Below are positions 52,586 through 60,481 of a DNA stretch of 64,000 bases, in pieces (position 1 is the first letter of the stretch; every line of letters begins with the position of its first letter). Both the position numbers and the translations under genes were made by a program. Source of the DNA: Nocardioides baculatus (GTDB taxonomy: Bacteria > Actinomycetota > Actinomycetes > Propionibacteriales > Nocardioidaceae); the NCBI RefSeq assembly GCF_016735675.1, contig NZ_JAERSG010000003.1, positions 248,001-312,000 on the forward strand, given 5' to 3'. Below the pieces are notes generated by a model. That model had not been told where the DNA came from. It saw only the letters and a program-made list of their open reading frames with translations, and did not search any database.

Positions 52586-53914
52586 TCAGTACGCCGCGGA
52601 CTCCAGGTCCGCGCTCGCGGCCCGTGCCTTCTCGACCACGTCGGGGGGCACGGGCCGTTGTGCTGCCAGCCGCGCCTGCCACATCTGTACGGCGACCACG
52701 CGGGCGGCGGCCTCCTCCACCCGCTCGCGGGACACCTCGCCGGAGTTGATCGCGTCGACCACGATCTGGTGGGTCACGGCGGTGTCGACCGGCATCAGCA
52801 GCAGGTCGGCCCCGGCCTCCAGGGCCTGGAGCGCGGGAGTGGGGCGGCCACCGACCGCGCCCATGCCGAGCGAGTCGGTGATCGTCACGCCATCGAAGCC
52901 GAGGTCGTCGCGCAGCAGGTCGTAGACCTCGGGCGCCATGCTCGCGGGCACGCCGGGCGCGATCGACGTCAGGTCGAGGTGGCTCAGCATCACCGCGGGC
53001 GCGGCATGGGCGATCGCGGACTCGAAGGGCGGGAGGTCGTGCGCCTCGATCTCGGCGAGCGTCGAGTCGACGACCGGCAGCGTGTCGTGGCTGTCGCTGG
53101 TGGCGGTGCCGTGGCCGGGGAAGTGCTTGACGGTCGACACGATGCCGGCGTCGTCGTACCCCTTGATCGCCGCACCGATCGCCTGCGCGGCGACCTCCGG
53201 GTCCTCGGACGGCGAGCGTGCGCCGATCGTCGGGTCGGCGAGACCGATCGTGACGTCGGCGACCGGCGCGAAGACCCAGGTGAAGCCGAGGCTGCGGAGC
53301 TCGAGACCGGTCGTCAGGGCGGCCTCGCGGGTGACCCGTCGCCCGAGCCGCGGGTCGGCCTGGATCGCGAGCCCCGCTGACTGGAAGTGCGGGAAGTCGG
53401 TCGCGATCCCCCGCAGGTGGGAGACGTAGCCGCCCTCCTGGTCGACACCGATCACCGGCGGGTAGTCGCGGCCGTCGGCGGCGCCGGCGTCGGCCAGCGC
53501 CGAGGTCATGGCGAGCACCTGGTCGCGGTCGGTGACGTTGTCGGACGTCACCGAGACGCCCGCGAGGTGCAGGTCGCGGACCATCGCCGCGGGCTCGGCG
53601 GGGTCGTAGCCGTGGAAGCGTCCGACGATCACTCCACCGGCGAGCTGCTCGGGCGTCCAGCCGCTGACGATCTCCTGCGCCTGCTCGAGCTCGCCGACCG
53701 TCGGGCCCCAGGAGGTCGGGGTGTCCGGGTCCTCGGGTGTCTCGGTGGCCGTGGGCGACTCGGCGGGCGCCGAGGACTCCGGGGACTCCGAGGGGCTCGC
53801 GGACGACCTGGCCGGCGAGGCATCACCGGAGGGGTCCGTCCCGAGGCCGGCACACCCGCTGACCAGCAGGACGCCGGCCGCGATCACGGCCAGGCGGGGT
53901 CGGAGCGGGGGCAC
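52586..53914 (-). CDS. Glycoside hydrolase family 3 beta-N-acetylhexosaminidase, lipoprotein
   Basis: The 442-residue lipoprotein has a lipobox LVSGC at residues about 17-21 and then a Ser/Pro/Glu-rich linker to about residue 70. The GH3 domain contains VIGVDQEGGYVSHLRG, the NagZ motif KHFPGHGTATSDSHDTLP with the general-acid His-Asp pair, and the nucleophilic aspartate in TITDSLGMGAVGG. It should release N-acetylglucosamine from peptidoglycan or glycans at the cell surface, perhaps for wall recycling. The GTG at 53914 is supported by a TAACGT box 7 bases upstream. Confidence 0.92.
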   Translation of the reverse strand: MPPLRPRLAVIAAGVLLVSGCAGLGTDPSGDASPARSSASPSESPESSAPAESPTATETPEDPDTPTSWGPTVGELEQAQEIVSGWTPEQLAGGVIVGRFHGYDPAEPAAMVRDLHLAGVSVTSDNVTDRDQVLAMTSALADAGAADGRDYPPVIGVDQEGGYVSHLRGIATDFPHFQSAGLAIQADPRLGRRVTREAALTTGLELRSLGFTWVFAPVADVTIGLADPTIGARSPSEDPEVAAQAIGAAIKGYDDAGIVSTVKHFPGHGTATSDSHDTLPVVDSTLAEIEAHDLPPFESAIAHAAPAVMLSHLDLTSIAPGVPASMAPEVYDLLRDDLGFDGVTITDSLGMGAVGGRPTPALQALEAGADLLLMPVDTAVTHQIVVDAINSGEVSRERVEEAAARVVAVQMWQARLAAQRPVPPDVVEKARAASADLESAAY

Positions 53915-53921
53915 GGCCGGG

Positions 53922-53927
53922 ACGTTA
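53922..53927 (-). promoter_or_regulatory. Leaderless -10 box for the NagZ-like gene
   Basis: TAACGT on the minus strand (53927-53922) ends 7 bases before the GTG at 53914. Confidence 0.5.
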
Positions 53928-53955
53928 CCGGCCGCACCCCGGCGGGGAAGAAACG

Positions 53956-54552
53956 TCAGGCGCGTGCCGCGAGGCCGGCATGGATCTCCTCCACGCGGGC
54001 GCGCAGGTCGGAGAGCGTCCCGGTGTTGTGGATCACGTGGGTGGCGATCGCGAGCCGGACCTGACGCGTCGCCTGGGCGGCGATCCGGGACTCGGCGTCC
54101 TCACGGGTCCAGCCGCGGTCCTCGACCATCCGCGAGACCTGCACGTCGGTGGGGGCATCCACCACGATCACCTCGTCGAAGGAGCCGGCACGTCCCACCT
54201 CGGCGAGCAGCGGGATGTCGTGGACGACGACGGCACTGTCGCCGGCCGATGCCTCGAGCTCGGCGCTGCGGGCGTGGACGAGCGGGTGGATGATCGCCTC
54301 GAGCCGCTTGCGGGCGTCGGGGTCGCCGAAGACCAGCGCCCCCATCGCCGGCCGGTCGAGGTCACCGTCGGGCGTGAGGACCTCCGGACCGAACTCGGCG
54401 ACCACCGCGTCGAGCCCAGGGGTCCCCCGCGCGACCACCTCGCGCGCGATCAGGTCGGCGTCGATCACGACCGCACCCAGCTCGGCGAGGATCGCGGACA
54501 CGGTGCTCTTGCCGGAGGCGACGCCCCCGGTCAGGCCCACACGGACGGTCAC
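53956..54552 (-). CDS. coaE: Dephospho-CoA kinase
   Basis: The 198-residue enzyme carries out the last step of coenzyme A synthesis, phosphorylating dephospho-CoA. It has the P-loop VGLTGGVASGKSTV at residues 4-17, DADLIAREVVA, and HPLVHARSAELEA in the CoA-binding part, with the lid residues SRMVEDRGWTREDAESRIAA. It is of the short bacterial type, without the GrpB domain seen in mycobacterial CoaE. The GTG start overlaps the stop of the MarR gene by four bases, so both are coupled. Confidence 0.95.
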   Translation of the reverse strand: MTVRVGLTGGVASGKSTVSAILAELGAVVIDADLIAREVVARGTPGLDAVVAEFGPEVLTPDGDLDRPAMGALVFGDPDARKRLEAIIHPLVHARSAELEASAGDSAVVVHDIPLLAEVGRAGSFDEVIVVDAPTDVQVSRMVEDRGWTREDAESRIAAQATRQVRLAIATHVIHNTGTLSDLRARVEEIHAGLAARA

Positions 54553-54971
54553 TGGCGCTCCCCCACGACGACGGTCAGGATCTCGTGGAGCGTACGACGC
54601 TGTGCATCCGTGAGCACGTCCAGGACCCGCTCCGACGCCTGTCGTCGTACGCCCTCGATGCGCTCGACCAGCTCCCGGCCGGCGGTGGTGAGGCTCAGCA
54701 CGGTCGCCCGTCGGTCGGTCGGGTCGGGGGCTCGCGCGACCCAGCCGCGCCCGGCGAGACCGTCGACGACATCGGTCGCCGAGCGCGGCGCGATCCGCAG
54801 CTCGTCGGCGAGCGTCGACGGTCGCATCCCGTCCTGGCTCGACGACAGCACCCGCAGCGCCCGGGCCTGCGACGGTGTGACGTCCCAGGCGGCGAGGGCC
54901 TCCAAGTGCTCACGGCGCACGCGACGAGCCAGTGCCATCACGAGGTCGCCGGTGGAGTGCTCGTGGTCCAT
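54549..54971 (-). CDS. MarR-family transcriptional regulator
   Basis: This 140-residue winged-helix protein has the MarR DNA-binding core: TPSQARALRVLSSSQDGMRP, STLADELRIAPRSATDVVDG and the wing DPTDRRATVLSLTTAG. It is divergent from an ABC exporter, and a 17-base palindrome between the two genes is very probably its operator. It should repress its own gene and the exporter until a ligand binds. GAGCAGAGG lies about 8 bases before the ATG. The gene continues into coaE by overlap, which is an odd pairing for a regulator. Confidence 0.93.
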   Translation of the reverse strand: MDHEHSTGDLVMALARRVRREHLEALAAWDVTPSQARALRVLSSSQDGMRPSTLADELRIAPRSATDVVDGLAGRGWVARAPDPTDRRATVLSLTTAGRELVERIEGVRRQASERVLDVLTDAQRRTLHEILTVVVGERQ

Positions 54972-55008
54972 GGGAATACCTCTGCTCGGTGCCGCGTTGC
55001 CCCCTCAT

Positions 55009-55025
55009 AGTGAGGTTACCTCACT
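55009..55025. promoter_or_regulatory. MarR-type operator between marR and the ABC exporter
   Basis: AGTGAGG (55009-55015), TTA, CCTCACT (55019-55025) is a perfect 7-base inverted repeat, 37 bases before the MarR start and 31 before the ABC start. Overlap with promoter boxes in both directions (TAACCT on the minus strand) fits repression of both genes. Confidence 0.8.
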
Positions 55026-55056
55026 TCTGATTCCACACCAGAGAGGAGCTGGTCGC

Positions 55057-56913
55057 ATGGCTGACCACCCTGACTCGCCCACCCCAGGTCGCGGAGAGCG
55101 GGGCCGGCGCGGCTCCCGCGTCGGGCGCCCCGATCCCGCCGACCTCCGCCAGCTGGCGGACTCTCCCGTCTCCCTGCGCCGCATCGCCCGGCTCTTCGCG
55201 CCGCACCGCGCCACGCTGGCCGTCGTCGTCGCCCTCATCGTGCTGAGCTCGGCCGTCGGCCTGGCCCAGCCCTTCCTCGTGCGCCACGTCATCGACGAGG
55301 CGCTCCCGCGCCAGGACGTACGCCTCCTGCTGGTCCTCGTCGACGCGATGCTCGGCGTCGCCGTCGCGACCGCCGTCATCGGCGTCGTCCAGACGTGGCT
55401 CTCGACCGCCGTCGGGCAGAAGGTCATGCACCGGCTGCGCAGCGACCTCTTCGCCCACCTCCAGCGCCAGTCGCTCGGCTTCTTCACCCGCACCCGCGGC
55501 GGGGAGGTGCAGTCGCGCCTGGTCAACGACATCGGCAGCATGCAGGGCGTCGTCACCCAGACCGCGACGTCGATCGCCGCCAACCTCACCGTCGTCGTCG
55601 GCACCGCCGTCGCGATGGTCGCCCTGAGCTGGCGCCTCGCGCTGCTCTCCCTCGTCGTGCTCCCGCCGGCCGTGCTGCTCACCCGGCAGGTCGCCCGGAT
55701 GCGCCACCGGGTCACGGGCGAGCGCCAACGCCGCCTCGCCGACCTGCACGTCCAGATCGAGGAGGGACTCTCGGTGAGCGGCGTGCTCCTCACCAAGACC
55801 CTCGGCGCCTCGCCGCGGCTCACCGCCCGGTTCGAGAAGACCTCGGCCGACCTCGTCGGCCTCGAGATCCGCTCGCGCCTGGCCGGCCGTTGGCGGATGG
55901 CGACGATGAACGTCGTCTTCGCCGCCGTCCCCGCCGCGATCTACCTCGCCGCCGGCTTCCCCGCGACGTCCGGCGGGATGACCATCGGCACCCTGGTGGC
56001 CTACATCGCCCTCCAGGGCAACCTCTTCCGGCCGCTGATGGGCCTGCTCAACGTCGGCGTCGACCTCACCGCGTCGATGGCGCTCTTCAGCCGGATCTTC
56101 GAGTACTCCGACCTCCCCGTCGAGATCGACGAGCCCGGCACGCCGTCCCGGCTGGCCCGCGCCGACTCCGCGGGCGAGGTGCGCTTCGAGGCCGTCGGCT
56201 TCGCGTACGACGCCGGGCGACCCGTGCTCTCCGGCATCGACCTGCACGTCCCCGCCGGAAGCACGCTCGCGCTGGTCGGCGAGACCGGCAGCGGCAAGTC
56301 GACCCTGGCCTCGCTGGTGCCGCGGCTCCACGACGTGACCTCCGGCCGGGTCACCATCGACGGTGTCGACGTCCGCGACCTCGCGCTCACCGACCTGGCC
56401 GAGCTCGTCGGCGTGGTCACCCAGGAGACGTACCTGATGCACGCGAGCGTGCGTGACAACCTGCGCCACGCCCGCCCCGACGCGACCGACGAGCAGATCG
56501 AGCAGGCGGCCCGCGAGGCACGCATCCACGACCTGATCGCGTCGTTGCCGGAGGGCTACGACACGGTCGTCGGCTCCCGCGGCCACCGCTTCTCCGGCGG
56601 CGAGCAGCAGCGCCTCGCCATCGCCCGTACGCTCCTGCGCGACCCGGCCGTGCTGGTGCTCGACGAGGCGACCAGCGCCCTCGACAACGAGACCGAGCGG
56701 TCGATCCTCGCCACGCTCGACGACGTGACCCGCACCCGCACGACCATCACGATCGCGCACCGGCTCTCGACGGTCCGCAACGCCGACCGGATCGCCGTGC
56801 TGCACCGCGGCCGCGTGGTCGAGAGCGGCACCCACGAGGAGCTGCTGCTCCTCGGCGGTCGCTACGCCGACCTGGTGCGCGGCGGCCTCGGCGCCGAGCC
56901 GGTCGCGGCCTGA
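55057..56913 (+). CDS. ABC transporter, fused membrane and ATPase domains (exporter type)
   Basis: The 618-residue half-transporter has a hydrophilic N-terminus of about 45 residues, six membrane helices (about residues 60-340) and a C-terminal nucleotide-binding domain. The ATPase motifs are GETGSGKST (Walker A), VTQETYL (Q-loop), FSGGEQQRLAIAR (signature), VLVLDEATSALD (Walker B) and TIAHRLSTV (H-loop). It probably forms a homodimer and exports a drug, lipid or peptide. GAGAGGAG lies 8 bases before the ATG. It is controlled by the divergent MarR, so the MarR ligand and the exported compound may be the same. Confidence 0.95.
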   Translation: MADHPDSPTPGRGERGRRGSRVGRPDPADLRQLADSPVSLRRIARLFAPHRATLAVVVALIVLSSAVGLAQPFLVRHVIDEALPRQDVRLLLVLVDAMLGVAVATAVIGVVQTWLSTAVGQKVMHRLRSDLFAHLQRQSLGFFTRTRGGEVQSRLVNDIGSMQGVVTQTATSIAANLTVVVGTAVAMVALSWRLALLSLVVLPPAVLLTRQVARMRHRVTGERQRRLADLHVQIEEGLSVSGVLLTKTLGASPRLTARFEKTSADLVGLEIRSRLAGRWRMATMNVVFAAVPAAIYLAAGFPATSGGMTIGTLVAYIALQGNLFRPLMGLLNVGVDLTASMALFSRIFEYSDLPVEIDEPGTPSRLARADSAGEVRFEAVGFAYDAGRPVLSGIDLHVPAGSTLALVGETGSGKSTLASLVPRLHDVTSGRVTIDGVDVRDLALTDLAELVGVVTQETYLMHASVRDNLRHARPDATDEQIEQAAREARIHDLIASLPEGYDTVVGSRGHRFSGGEQQRLAIARTLLRDPAVLVLDEATSALDNETERSILATLDDVTRTRTTITIAHRLSTVRNADRIAVLHRGRVVESGTHEELLLLGGRYADLVRGGLGAEPVAA

Positions 56914-56917
56914 GCGG

Positions 56918-58198
56918 TCAGGAAGCCGATGCCTTCTCGGCTGCGGCCAGCAGCACGCAGGTCGCCACGCCCTCCATCGCCGCGGTGACCTCGGCGAGCG
57001 GGGGCATGGTCGGCGCGAGCCGGATGTTGGTGTCGTCGGGGTCCTGCTTGTAGGGGTACGACGACCCGGCGGGCGTCAGCGCGATGCCGGCCTCCTTGGC
57101 CAGGGCCACCACGCGCGACGCCGTGCCGGGCACCACGTCGAGGTTGACGAAGTAGCCCCCGGTCGGGGTGTTCCAGGTCGCGACACCGCGGTCGCCGAGC
57201 CGCTCGGTGAGCACCCGGTCGACCTCGGCGAACTTGGGCGCGATGATCTCGCGGTGCTTGGCCATGTGGTCGCGCACGCCCTGCGGGGAGCCGAAGAACT
57301 CGACGTGGCGCAGGTGGTTGACCTTGTCGGGCCCGATCGAGCCGTTGCCGAGGTGCCCGAGATACCACGCCACGTTGTCGGTCGAGGCGGCCAGGAAGGC
57401 GACGCCCGCGCCGGCGTAGGTGATCTTCGACGTCGAGGCGAACATGATCGGCCGGTGCGGGTGCCCCGCCGCCGAGGCGAGGGTGAGGATGTCGGCGCTC
57501 TTGGCCTCCTCCTCGGTGAGGTGGTGCAGCGCGTAGGCGTTGTCCCAGAAGATCTTGAAGTCCGGCGCGGCGGTCGGCATCGCGGCGAGCCGGGCGGCGA
57601 CGTCCTGGCTGCAGATCGCGCCCGACGGGTTGGCGTAGGTCGGCACGATCCAGATGCCCTTGATGCTCGGGTCGTCGGCGACCAGTGCGGCGACGGCGTC
57701 GACGTCAGGGCCGTCGTCGTTCATCGCGACGGTCACCATCTCGATGCCGAGGCTCTCGAGCAGCGTGAAGTGGCGGTCGTAGCCCGGCACCGGGCACACG
57801 AAGCGGACCTTCTCCTCCTGGCCCCACGGCCGCTCGGAGTCCACGCCGCCGAAGAGCGTCAGGTAGAAGAGGCAGTCGCGCATCATCGTCAGGCTCGAGC
57901 TGCCGCCGGCCACCACCTGCTCGGGCTCGACCCACAGCAGCTCGGCGAACATCTCCCGCAGCTCGCGCAGGCCCTCGAGCCCCCCGTAGTTGCGTACGTC
58001 GACACCTGCCGCGTCCTTCGTCGTCGTGGGCAGCCGCAGGAGCTCGTCGGCCAGGTCGAGCTGCTGGGACGAGGGCTTGCCGCGCGTGAGGTCCAGCTTC
58101 AGCCCGCGACCCTTGAGCTCCTCGTAGGCCGCCCGCTGCTCCTCGAGCAGGGTGGCGAGGTCGTCGGCGGACAGGTCGGCCAGCGCAGTCGCGTTCAC
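56918..58198 (-). CDS. Aspartate aminotransferase-type PLP enzyme (class I)
   Basis: This 426-residue enzyme is a fold-type I PLP aminotransferase of the actinobacterial aspartate aminotransferase group (PF12897 type). Motifs: the N-terminal LKLDLTRGKPSSQQLDLADE, AGGSSSLTMMRDC, VPTYANPSGAICSQDV, and the PLP-lysine motif FASTSKITYAGAGVAF with Lys at about residue 270. IRLAPTMPPLAEV is the C-terminal arginine motif. The amino donor and acceptor cannot be proven. The GTG at 58198 is chosen because TAGCCT lies 7 bases upstream. It converges on the ABC exporter with 4 bases between stops. Confidence 0.93.
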   Translation of the reverse strand: MNATALADLSADDLATLLEEQRAAYEELKGRGLKLDLTRGKPSSQQLDLADELLRLPTTTKDAAGVDVRNYGGLEGLRELREMFAELLWVEPEQVVAGGSSSLTMMRDCLFYLTLFGGVDSERPWGQEEKVRFVCPVPGYDRHFTLLESLGIEMVTVAMNDDGPDVDAVAALVADDPSIKGIWIVPTYANPSGAICSQDVAARLAAMPTAAPDFKIFWDNAYALHHLTEEEAKSADILTLASAAGHPHRPIMFASTSKITYAGAGVAFLAASTDNVAWYLGHLGNGSIGPDKVNHLRHVEFFGSPQGVRDHMAKHREIIAPKFAEVDRVLTERLGDRGVATWNTPTGGYFVNLDVVPGTASRVVALAKEAGIALTPAGSSYPYKQDPDDTNIRLAPTMPPLAEVTAAMEGVATCVLLAAAEKASAS

Positions 58199-58205
58199 AC
58201 GGGCA

Positions 58206-58211
58206 AGGCTA
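58206..58211 (-). promoter_or_regulatory. Leaderless -10 box for the aminotransferase gene
   Basis: TAGCCT on the minus strand (58211-58206) ends 7 bases before the GTG at 58198. Confidence 0.55.
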
Positions 58212-58262
58212 CCGAGGTCGACGTCGCTCCTCCGCACGCGTCCGGCGCAGGCAGGAGCGGGC

Positions 58263-59213
58263 TCAGGCGGGCATCCGGAACGTACGCCGGTACTCCTGCG
58301 GGCTGACGCCGCGCGAGCGACCGAAGTGGTGGCGGAGCGTCGCGGCGTTGCCGAAGCCCACCTCGCCGGCGACCCAGTCGATCGACTGGTCGGTCTGCTC
58401 GAGCAGCTCCTCCGCGGCACGCACCCGCTCCCCCAGGATCCAGCTGTAGGGCGTGGTCCCGGTCTCCTCCTTGAAGCGGCGGGCGAAGGTGCGGGCCGAC
58501 ATGTGCATCTGGCGGGCGAGGGTCTCGACGTCGAGGTCGTCACCGAGGTTGGCGGAGATCCAGGCGAGCAACGGTGCGAGGGCCTCGGACTCGCAGACCG
58601 GCACCGGGCGAGCGACGTACTGCGCCTGACCACCGTCGCGGTGCGGCGGCACCACCATCCGGCGGGCGGTCGTCGCGGCCACCTTCGCGCCGAACTGCTG
58701 GCGCATCACGTGCAGGGCCGAGTCGAGGGCGGCGGCAGAACCGGCCCCGGTGATGATCGTCCCCTCCTGGACGTAGAGCACGTCCTTGTCGACGATCACC
58801 TTCGGATAGCGCTCCGCGAGCTCAGCGGCGTAGCGCCAGTGGGTCGTGCAGCGGCGCCCGTCGAGGAGACCGGCCTCGGCCAGCATGAACGTCGCCGAGC
58901 AGTGGGCGAAGAGCATCGCACCGCGCTCGTGGGTGGCACGCAGCAGCTCGGAGACCTCGGGCGCCGACTGCAGGTGGTTGCTCTTCGGCGTGAGGCAGAC
59001 CAGGTCGGCGTCCGCGGCCTCGTCGAGACCGTGCTCGACCACGAGGTCGAAGCCCGCGCGTGTGCGCATCCGACCGGGTGTCGGCGAGACGACCTTGAAG
59101 TCGAACACCGGGTTGTCGTCCTCGGGGTGGTAGGGCTCGGCCCACACCTCGCACAACGCGCCGAGCCCGAACGGCTCGGGCTGCTCCTGGACGACGACCG
59201 CCACCTTCTTCAT
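58263..59213 (-). CDS. GlxA-family AraC regulator with DJ-1/PfpI domain
   Basis: The 316-residue protein has an N-terminal DJ-1/PfpI-like domain (about residues 1-190), with a cysteine in the AMLFAHCSATFMLAEAG nucleophile-elbow position, and a C-terminal AraC-type double HTH (about residues 215-312; MHMSARTFARRFKEETGTTP and VGFGNAATLRHHFGRSRGVS). Such GlxA/FtrA-like proteins sense small molecules and activate catabolic genes. A large palindrome in the divergent gap is its probable operator. The divergently transcribed target is a 52-residue membrane protein. Confidence 0.92.
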   Translation of the reverse strand: MKKVAVVVQEQPEPFGLGALCEVWAEPYHPEDDNPVFDFKVVSPTPGRMRTRAGFDLVVEHGLDEAADADLVCLTPKSNHLQSAPEVSELLRATHERGAMLFAHCSATFMLAEAGLLDGRRCTTHWRYAAELAERYPKVIVDKDVLYVQEGTIITGAGSAAALDSALHVMRQQFGAKVAATTARRMVVPPHRDGGQAQYVARPVPVCESEALAPLLAWISANLGDDLDVETLARQMHMSARTFARRFKEETGTTPYSWILGERVRAAEELLEQTDQSIDWVAGEVGFGNAATLRHHFGRSRGVSPQEYRRTFRMPA

Positions 59214-59234
59214 GGCGACAGCCTGCCGCAGCGG

Positions 59235-59307
59235 TGGCAGTAAATCAACCAAGACTGGCATTCCTGCCACTGGTGGCAGGAACTACACGGGAGCAGAATT
59301 ACTGCCA
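59235..59307. promoter_or_regulatory. Nested palindromic operator for the GlxA-like regulator
   Basis: A central perfect repeat TTCCTGCCAC-TG-GTGGCAGGAA (59261-59282) is flanked by TGGCAGTAA (59235-59243) and TTACTGCCA (59299-59307), themselves inverted copies. All share the half-site TGGCAG/CTGCCA. The right outer arm ends at the first base of the small membrane protein ATG. Confidence 0.8.
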
Positions 59308-59465
59308 TGACCACTTTCATCGCCTTCATCGCCGTTCTCGCCCTGGCCTCGCTGCTCGTCAGCTACGCCCGCCACGACCGCTTCGCCGGCCCCTCCTCCA
59401 CCAGCCACCCGTTCGACGAGCTCGGCCTCGTCGAGGAGCGCCGCCACCTCGTCCCGCGGACGTGA
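59307..59465 (+). CDS. Small single-span membrane protein (52 residues)
   Basis: This short gene encodes 52 residues. The start MTTFIAFIAVLALASLLVSY is one membrane helix of about 18 residues, followed by a short, charged tail (ARHDRFAGPSSTSHPFDELG and VEERRHLVP). It is divergent from the GlxA-like regulator, shares its operator, and is followed by a strong terminator at 59499, which together argue that it is a real, regulated gene. No homologue is recalled and its function is unknown. An operon is excluded because nothing else is read in this direction. Confidence 0.7.
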   Translation: MTTFIAFIAVLALASLLVSYARHDRFAGPSSTSHPFDELGLVEERRHLVPRT

Positions 59466-59498
59466 GCCGAGGCGTGAGCGCACCACGCAGCGCGTACG

Positions 59499-59534
59499 AC
59501 GAACGCCCGCCGGGTCGTCCCGGCGGGCGTTCGT
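59499..59534. terminator. Bidirectional terminator between the 52-residue gene and the patatin gene
   Basis: ACGAACGCCCGCCGGG (59499-59514) and CCCGGCGGGCGTTCGT (59519-59534) form a perfect 16-base stem with the loop TCGT. It lies between convergent stop codons. Confidence 0.85.
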
Positions 59535-59549
59535 GCGTCTGCGGTCGGC

Positions 59550-60392
59550 CTAGGCGGACCAGACTCCGCGCACCTGCTCGACCAGGTCGCGGGACTGGCG
59601 CAGGCCGGCCTCGGCCGCGACCTTCCGCTTCGCCGGGTCCAGCAGGTTGCGGCCGAAGGCGGCGAGCGACTCGGGATCGGGCGTGATCACCGACCAGGTC
59701 CGCGGAGCGACCTTCTGCACCTGCGCCTGGATGGACGTCCTCTTGCTGACCGACCGCGGCAGGGGCGCCAGCACCACGAGCCGGTCCACACCCGCCGCCA
59801 CGTCGATGTTGGCCGTCGAGCGCATCCCGCCGTCCATGTAGGTGTGGCCGGCGATCTCCACGGGCGGCCACACCGTCGGCACGGCGCAGCTGGCCGCCAC
59901 CGCCGAGACCAGGTCGACGCCCGAGTCGCGGGTGAACACGGTGAACTCACCGCTCTCGGTGTCGACCGCGGTGATCCGCAGGTCGCGGTCCGGCCAGTCG
60001 TGGACCGGGAGCCGCGAGCGGATCACACCCTCGCGGTCGATGCTCCCGGGCTCGTGGGCCGCGCGTGCGACCCGGCCGACCCTCGCGAGCTTGTCGCGAC
60101 CGGTGCCCGGCAGCAGGTAGGGCGGGACCAGCTTGAGGGCGGCGATGCGCGAGAGCCGCCCGCCCAGCTCGGCGTCCGGGGGTTCGAGCTGTGAGGCGTA
60201 GAGGTCGTCGAGCGAGAGCCCACTGCCCAGCTGCGCGCCGACCACCGATCCCGCGGACGTGCCGACGACCGTGTCGGCCCCGGTCAGGTCGACGCCTGCC
60301 TCCGCCAGTCCGTACAGGATGCCGAGCTCCCAGGCGATGCCGGTGATGCCGCCCCCACCGAGGACCAGGGCCGAGGTTCCGCGATCAGTCAT
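59550..60392 (-). CDS. Patatin-like phospholipase
   Basis: The 280-residue protein has the patatin Ser-Asp dyad: the oxyanion loop LGGGGITGIAWELG, the nucleophile VVGTSAGSVVGAQLG (Ser at about residue 46), and the catalytic aspartate in YMDGGMRSTANID. It should hydrolyse acyl esters of phospholipids or storage lipids. There is no signal peptide. The C-terminal 40 residues are helical and basic. It is the only gene reading left between two strong terminators at 59499 and 60411, so it is monocistronic. Confidence 0.92.
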   Translation of the reverse strand: MTDRGTSALVLGGGGITGIAWELGILYGLAEAGVDLTGADTVVGTSAGSVVGAQLGSGLSLDDLYASQLEPPDAELGGRLSRIAALKLVPPYLLPGTGRDKLARVGRVARAAHEPGSIDREGVIRSRLPVHDWPDRDLRITAVDTESGEFTVFTRDSGVDLVSAVAASCAVPTVWPPVEIAGHTYMDGGMRSTANIDVAAGVDRLVVLAPLPRSVSKRTSIQAQVQKVAPRTWSVITPDPESLAAFGRNLLDPAKRKVAAEAGLRQSRDLVEQVRGVWSA

Positions 60393-60410
60393 GCGGCAGT
60401 TCTACCCGAC

Positions 60411-60457
60411 GCACGACGAAGGCCCGCCGGGTGATCCCGGCGGGCCAACGTGTCGTG
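60411..60457 (-). terminator. Terminator after rpsA
   Basis: GGCCCGCCGGG (60421-60431) and CCCGGCGGGCC (60436-60446) form a perfect 11-base stem with the loop TGAT, extended by GCACGAC (60411-60417) and GTCGTGC (60451-60457). It begins about 25 bases after the rpsA stop. Confidence 0.85.
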
Positions 60458-60481
60458 CAGTGCTGCGTGAGCGTCAGGCGA

